NCBI GenBank assembly: GCA_026874595.1
Contig: CM049316.1
Location: forward strand, 30,801,339-30,865,338
Reading direction: 5' to 3'
DNA length: 64,000 nt
Source of the DNA: Sipunculus nudus
Lineage: Eukaryota > Annelida > Sipuncula > Golfingiida > Sipunculidae
Shown: in pieces, positions 61,901-64,000 of the stretch
Numbering within the stretch: position 1 is the stretch's first letter
How the letters are laid out: every line of letters begins with the position of its first letter
Program-made: the position numbers and the translations under genes
The notes under the pieces: generated by a model
The model's input: only the letters and a program-made list of their open reading frames with translations
What the model was told of the DNA's origin: nothing
Database searches by the model: none

Positions 61901-63150
61901 CTGTATACCTGTGATTGTAAACATTGCCTGGCATGAGGAATATCTAAAAGCATAAATCTACATTTTTTAAAAGCTTTTAAAAAACGTTATTGTCAATATT
62001 AACCTTAGATAACCTAAAATCTAAATGTCTAGAGGCATGATGTAATGGATGCTGATAAACTGGTGCCAGGTTAGATGTATCTGCTTCACACAGCTAGCAT
62101 ATATGGTAAAATGACTCAATTCAATCTTTATAATTCAGCCAAAATTCATTCTTTGGAACCATAAAAGACAATTATTATAAGAATTATTCAGGGAATTATT
62201 CTTGTAAAATATTAAAAAAATTGGCCTCAGTGGCATCAGTCAAAAAACGTTTTACAGGTGTATAACTCATATGGGAAAATACAGCAAAATGGCTAAGTTA
62301 AGCTTCCCATAACTCAGCCAAAAATCACTGAACCAAAACCATTTGAACAAACTTGAATTATCAACATCTAAGAATAATTAATGTGTGAGATTTAAGAATT
62401 TGGCCCAGTGGTTTTTGAGAAGAAGATCTTTGTAGCCACTGAGCTAAAATGGGCTGTTACGGCATATGACTAAATTCAGCTTCCCATAACTCAGCCAAAA
62501 GTCACTGAACTGAGACCATTTTAACAAACTTCAGAAAGCACTACCCTAGGATCATTTCTGTGCGATATTAAACAATTTTGCCATATGGTTTCAGATAAGA
62601 AGTTTTTTTTTGTAGCCGTCAGTATGATACGGGCACTGATGACCCCCGTACAAAAAAAGGCCGATGCAGGTGGCGCCACCAATACCTCAATTTCAGATAT
62701 GTCTCATGTGACCAACCTTGGCATAAAATTTGGTGATGATAGCTCCTGCCGTTTCTGAGATTGTAACTTTAGTATGCTTTTTTGGACAGATGACTAAGTT
62801 CAACTCCTGTAATTCTGCCAAAATCACCAAACTTAAACCATTCGAAAAAACTTGAGAAAGATTGTTCCAGGAATCATTTCTGTGAAATATTGGACAATTT
62901 GGCTGAACAGCTTCGGAGAAGAAGATTTTTAAAGATTTTTAAGCTTGTTCCCTATAAAATCTAAGAAAATGCAGTTAGCCAAAAAATAAGCAAAATCCGA
63001 TATAGTTTTTAAGATGACTAATTCTTTGCATAAAATTTCGTGATGCTAACTCTTGCCGTTTTCAATGGTTTTTTTTTATGGGTTAACGTGCAGACGACGG
63101 ACGCCGGACGACGCCACACCATCGCATAAGCTCACAGGTTCGCTAAAAAT
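58986..63150. repeat. Second degenerate repeat array, marked by GGTGGCGCCACC
   Basis: Recurring blocks are AGGTGGCGCCACCAGT, TTTTTTGGACAGATGACTAA, GTTCAGCTTCCCATAACTCAGC, CAAAATTCACCAAACT, CATTTGAACAAACTTGAGA, GAAATATTGAACAATTTGG, CGGTTTCGGAGAAGAAGATT and CCTATAAAATCTAAGAAAATG. Two long units, 61309-61765 and 62640-63150, both end GACGCCACACCATCGCAT, AGCTCACAGGTTC, CTAAAAAT. Shorter or more diverged units fill 59200-61300 and 61770-62630. A terminus of the 55684-type element starts the region. Confidence 0.8.
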
Positions 63151-63309
63151 AGACCATGTCTACAATTTATTTTTTCTGATGATTAAATTAAAATAAAACT
63201 CATTTAAACGCGAAAACTGTACCACTTTATATAATGTCAATTCGAGTGAGTCCTCTGAAACTATTTATCTTTTTTTCACTCTGCATAATATTTTCCTTAG
63301 AACTGAGAT

Positions 63310-63690
63310 TATTAGGAACAGGAGCGTCTGTCATGGGAAATTTTCTGTGCGTATGTGCGTAGGTGGGGCGATTTGTCTCCGGGCGGTCAAATAATTACGG
63401 ATAAGAGTGTCAAAATGGGGCCTAATAGCATGGATAAAAGTCAGTGAAGATTTAGATGACGGCTGCTTCCTGCTCCTCCAGACATGTACATTATTATCAT
63501 CGAAAAATCTTTCGGTTTCCATGGCAACATGCCGCGTGGGCCTTGCTCCGTGAGGACGACAACCAATTAGTCAAGCAGTGATCTATTAGTCTGTTGCTCG
63601 AGGCAAATTTTCTGCACAGTTTCTGTGGCTGTTTCTCGTGCAGTTTTGCTATGACATTCACACTTTCTCTAAATAAAGACACCCTGCTAC
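63310..63690. promoter_or_regulatory. Candidate cis-regulatory / conserved non-coding element
   Basis: This block has clearly higher complexity and GC than its flanks. It holds a consensus RFX X-box, GTTTCCATGGCAAC, at 63515-63528; TAATTA at about 63391; GGATAAG (GATA type) at about 63398; GGATAAA at about 63431; and CCAATTAG at about 63565. Two overlapping minus-strand frames (63331-63522, 63497-63682) are open, but neither has protein-like motifs. Calling it regulatory is inference from motif density. Confidence 0.4.
63515..63528 (+). promoter_or_regulatory. RFX X-box motif
   Basis: GTTTCCATGGCAAC agrees with the symmetric RFX consensus GTNNCCATGGNNAC. RFX factors often control ciliary genes, and no ciliary gene is visible next to it. 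Confidence 0.5.
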
Positions 63691-64000
63691 AGAAATAGCT
63701 GGTATGTCCTGTTATTTAGCCCCTAGCTTACTTTGTTCCTCACGTTCTCAATAGGTTTCGGGCATCCCTGTAGGCTCAAGTAGTTTTACTGAATTCTCTA
63801 GCTCGTATTACATTTTCATAGTTTTATTGTAGATTTAAACCAGTGGTGATGAATACATTTGGCCTTTGTATCCGATATATATGCAATTAAGCAGAATAAT
63901 CTACAGCGTTTTCTGAAATGATCACTGATTTTTCAGGTGTTTTATGAGAATGAATAAATGTTATTTTATATCATATTTTAAAAAAGGATCGCCTCTCTTG

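Overview
This window looks like animal nuclear DNA, probably from a lophotrochozoan and possibly a mollusc. The evidence is: AT-rich, gene-poor sequence; short exons with GT..AG introns; a tRNA-headed SINE with a perfect 15-bp target-site duplication; hAT-type and TTAA-flanked MITEs; a solo LTR; a degraded LINE tail; and long arrays built of TGACCTTGACC-type and GACGGACGCC-type motifs of a kind I associate with molluscan genomes. The phylum is an inference. There is no bacterial operon structure, rRNA, CRISPR array or free-standing tRNA gene.

Three genes can be supported. (1) A plus-strand p25-alpha/TPPP gene: its last two coding exons are at 2444-2591 and 5360-5542, and the N-terminal exon or exons were not found. 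(2) A minus-strand calmodulin-like gene, 19197 down to 12155. Four coding exons, two of them only 31 and 29 nt, join in frame to 150 residues with four canonical EF-hand loops and a Lys/Arg-rich central linker. It converges on the TPPP gene, with about 6 kb between them. (3) A minus-strand two-exon candidate of 141 residues, 52628 down to 51906, with a strong Kozak start and phase-matched splice sites, which I do not recognise.

The calmodulin-like gene has the most notable structure. Its last intron holds a 3.4-kb array whose units repeatedly carry a CTCF-like 15-mer and AGGTCA direct repeats. The array is bracketed by two direct copies of one segment. In the downstream copy the two halves flank coding exon 3. 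In the upstream copy the halves are joined directly, with about 1 kb and the exon missing. This suggests an exon duplication followed by exon loss.

From 19 to 52 kb the window is mostly mobile and repetitive DNA: SINE copies at 8.6, 21.6 and 29.3 kb; an 818-bp solo LTR at 27.7 kb; TTAA-flanked MITEs at 28.6 and 34.5 kb; a CAGGGGCGTC hAT-like MITE family at 3.7, 26.3, 36.8, 40.5, 41.4 and 45.6 kb, two of whose copies carry long AT arrays; a LINE 3' fragment at 43.1-43.7 kb; and compound TAA arrays at 44.8 kb. From 55.7 to 63.1 kb there is a terminal-inverted-repeat element, its relatives, and a second degenerate array marked by the palindrome GGTGGCGCCACC. At 63.3-63.7 kb a higher-complexity block contains a perfect RFX X-box plus homeodomain- and GATA-type sites and may be a conserved regulatory element.
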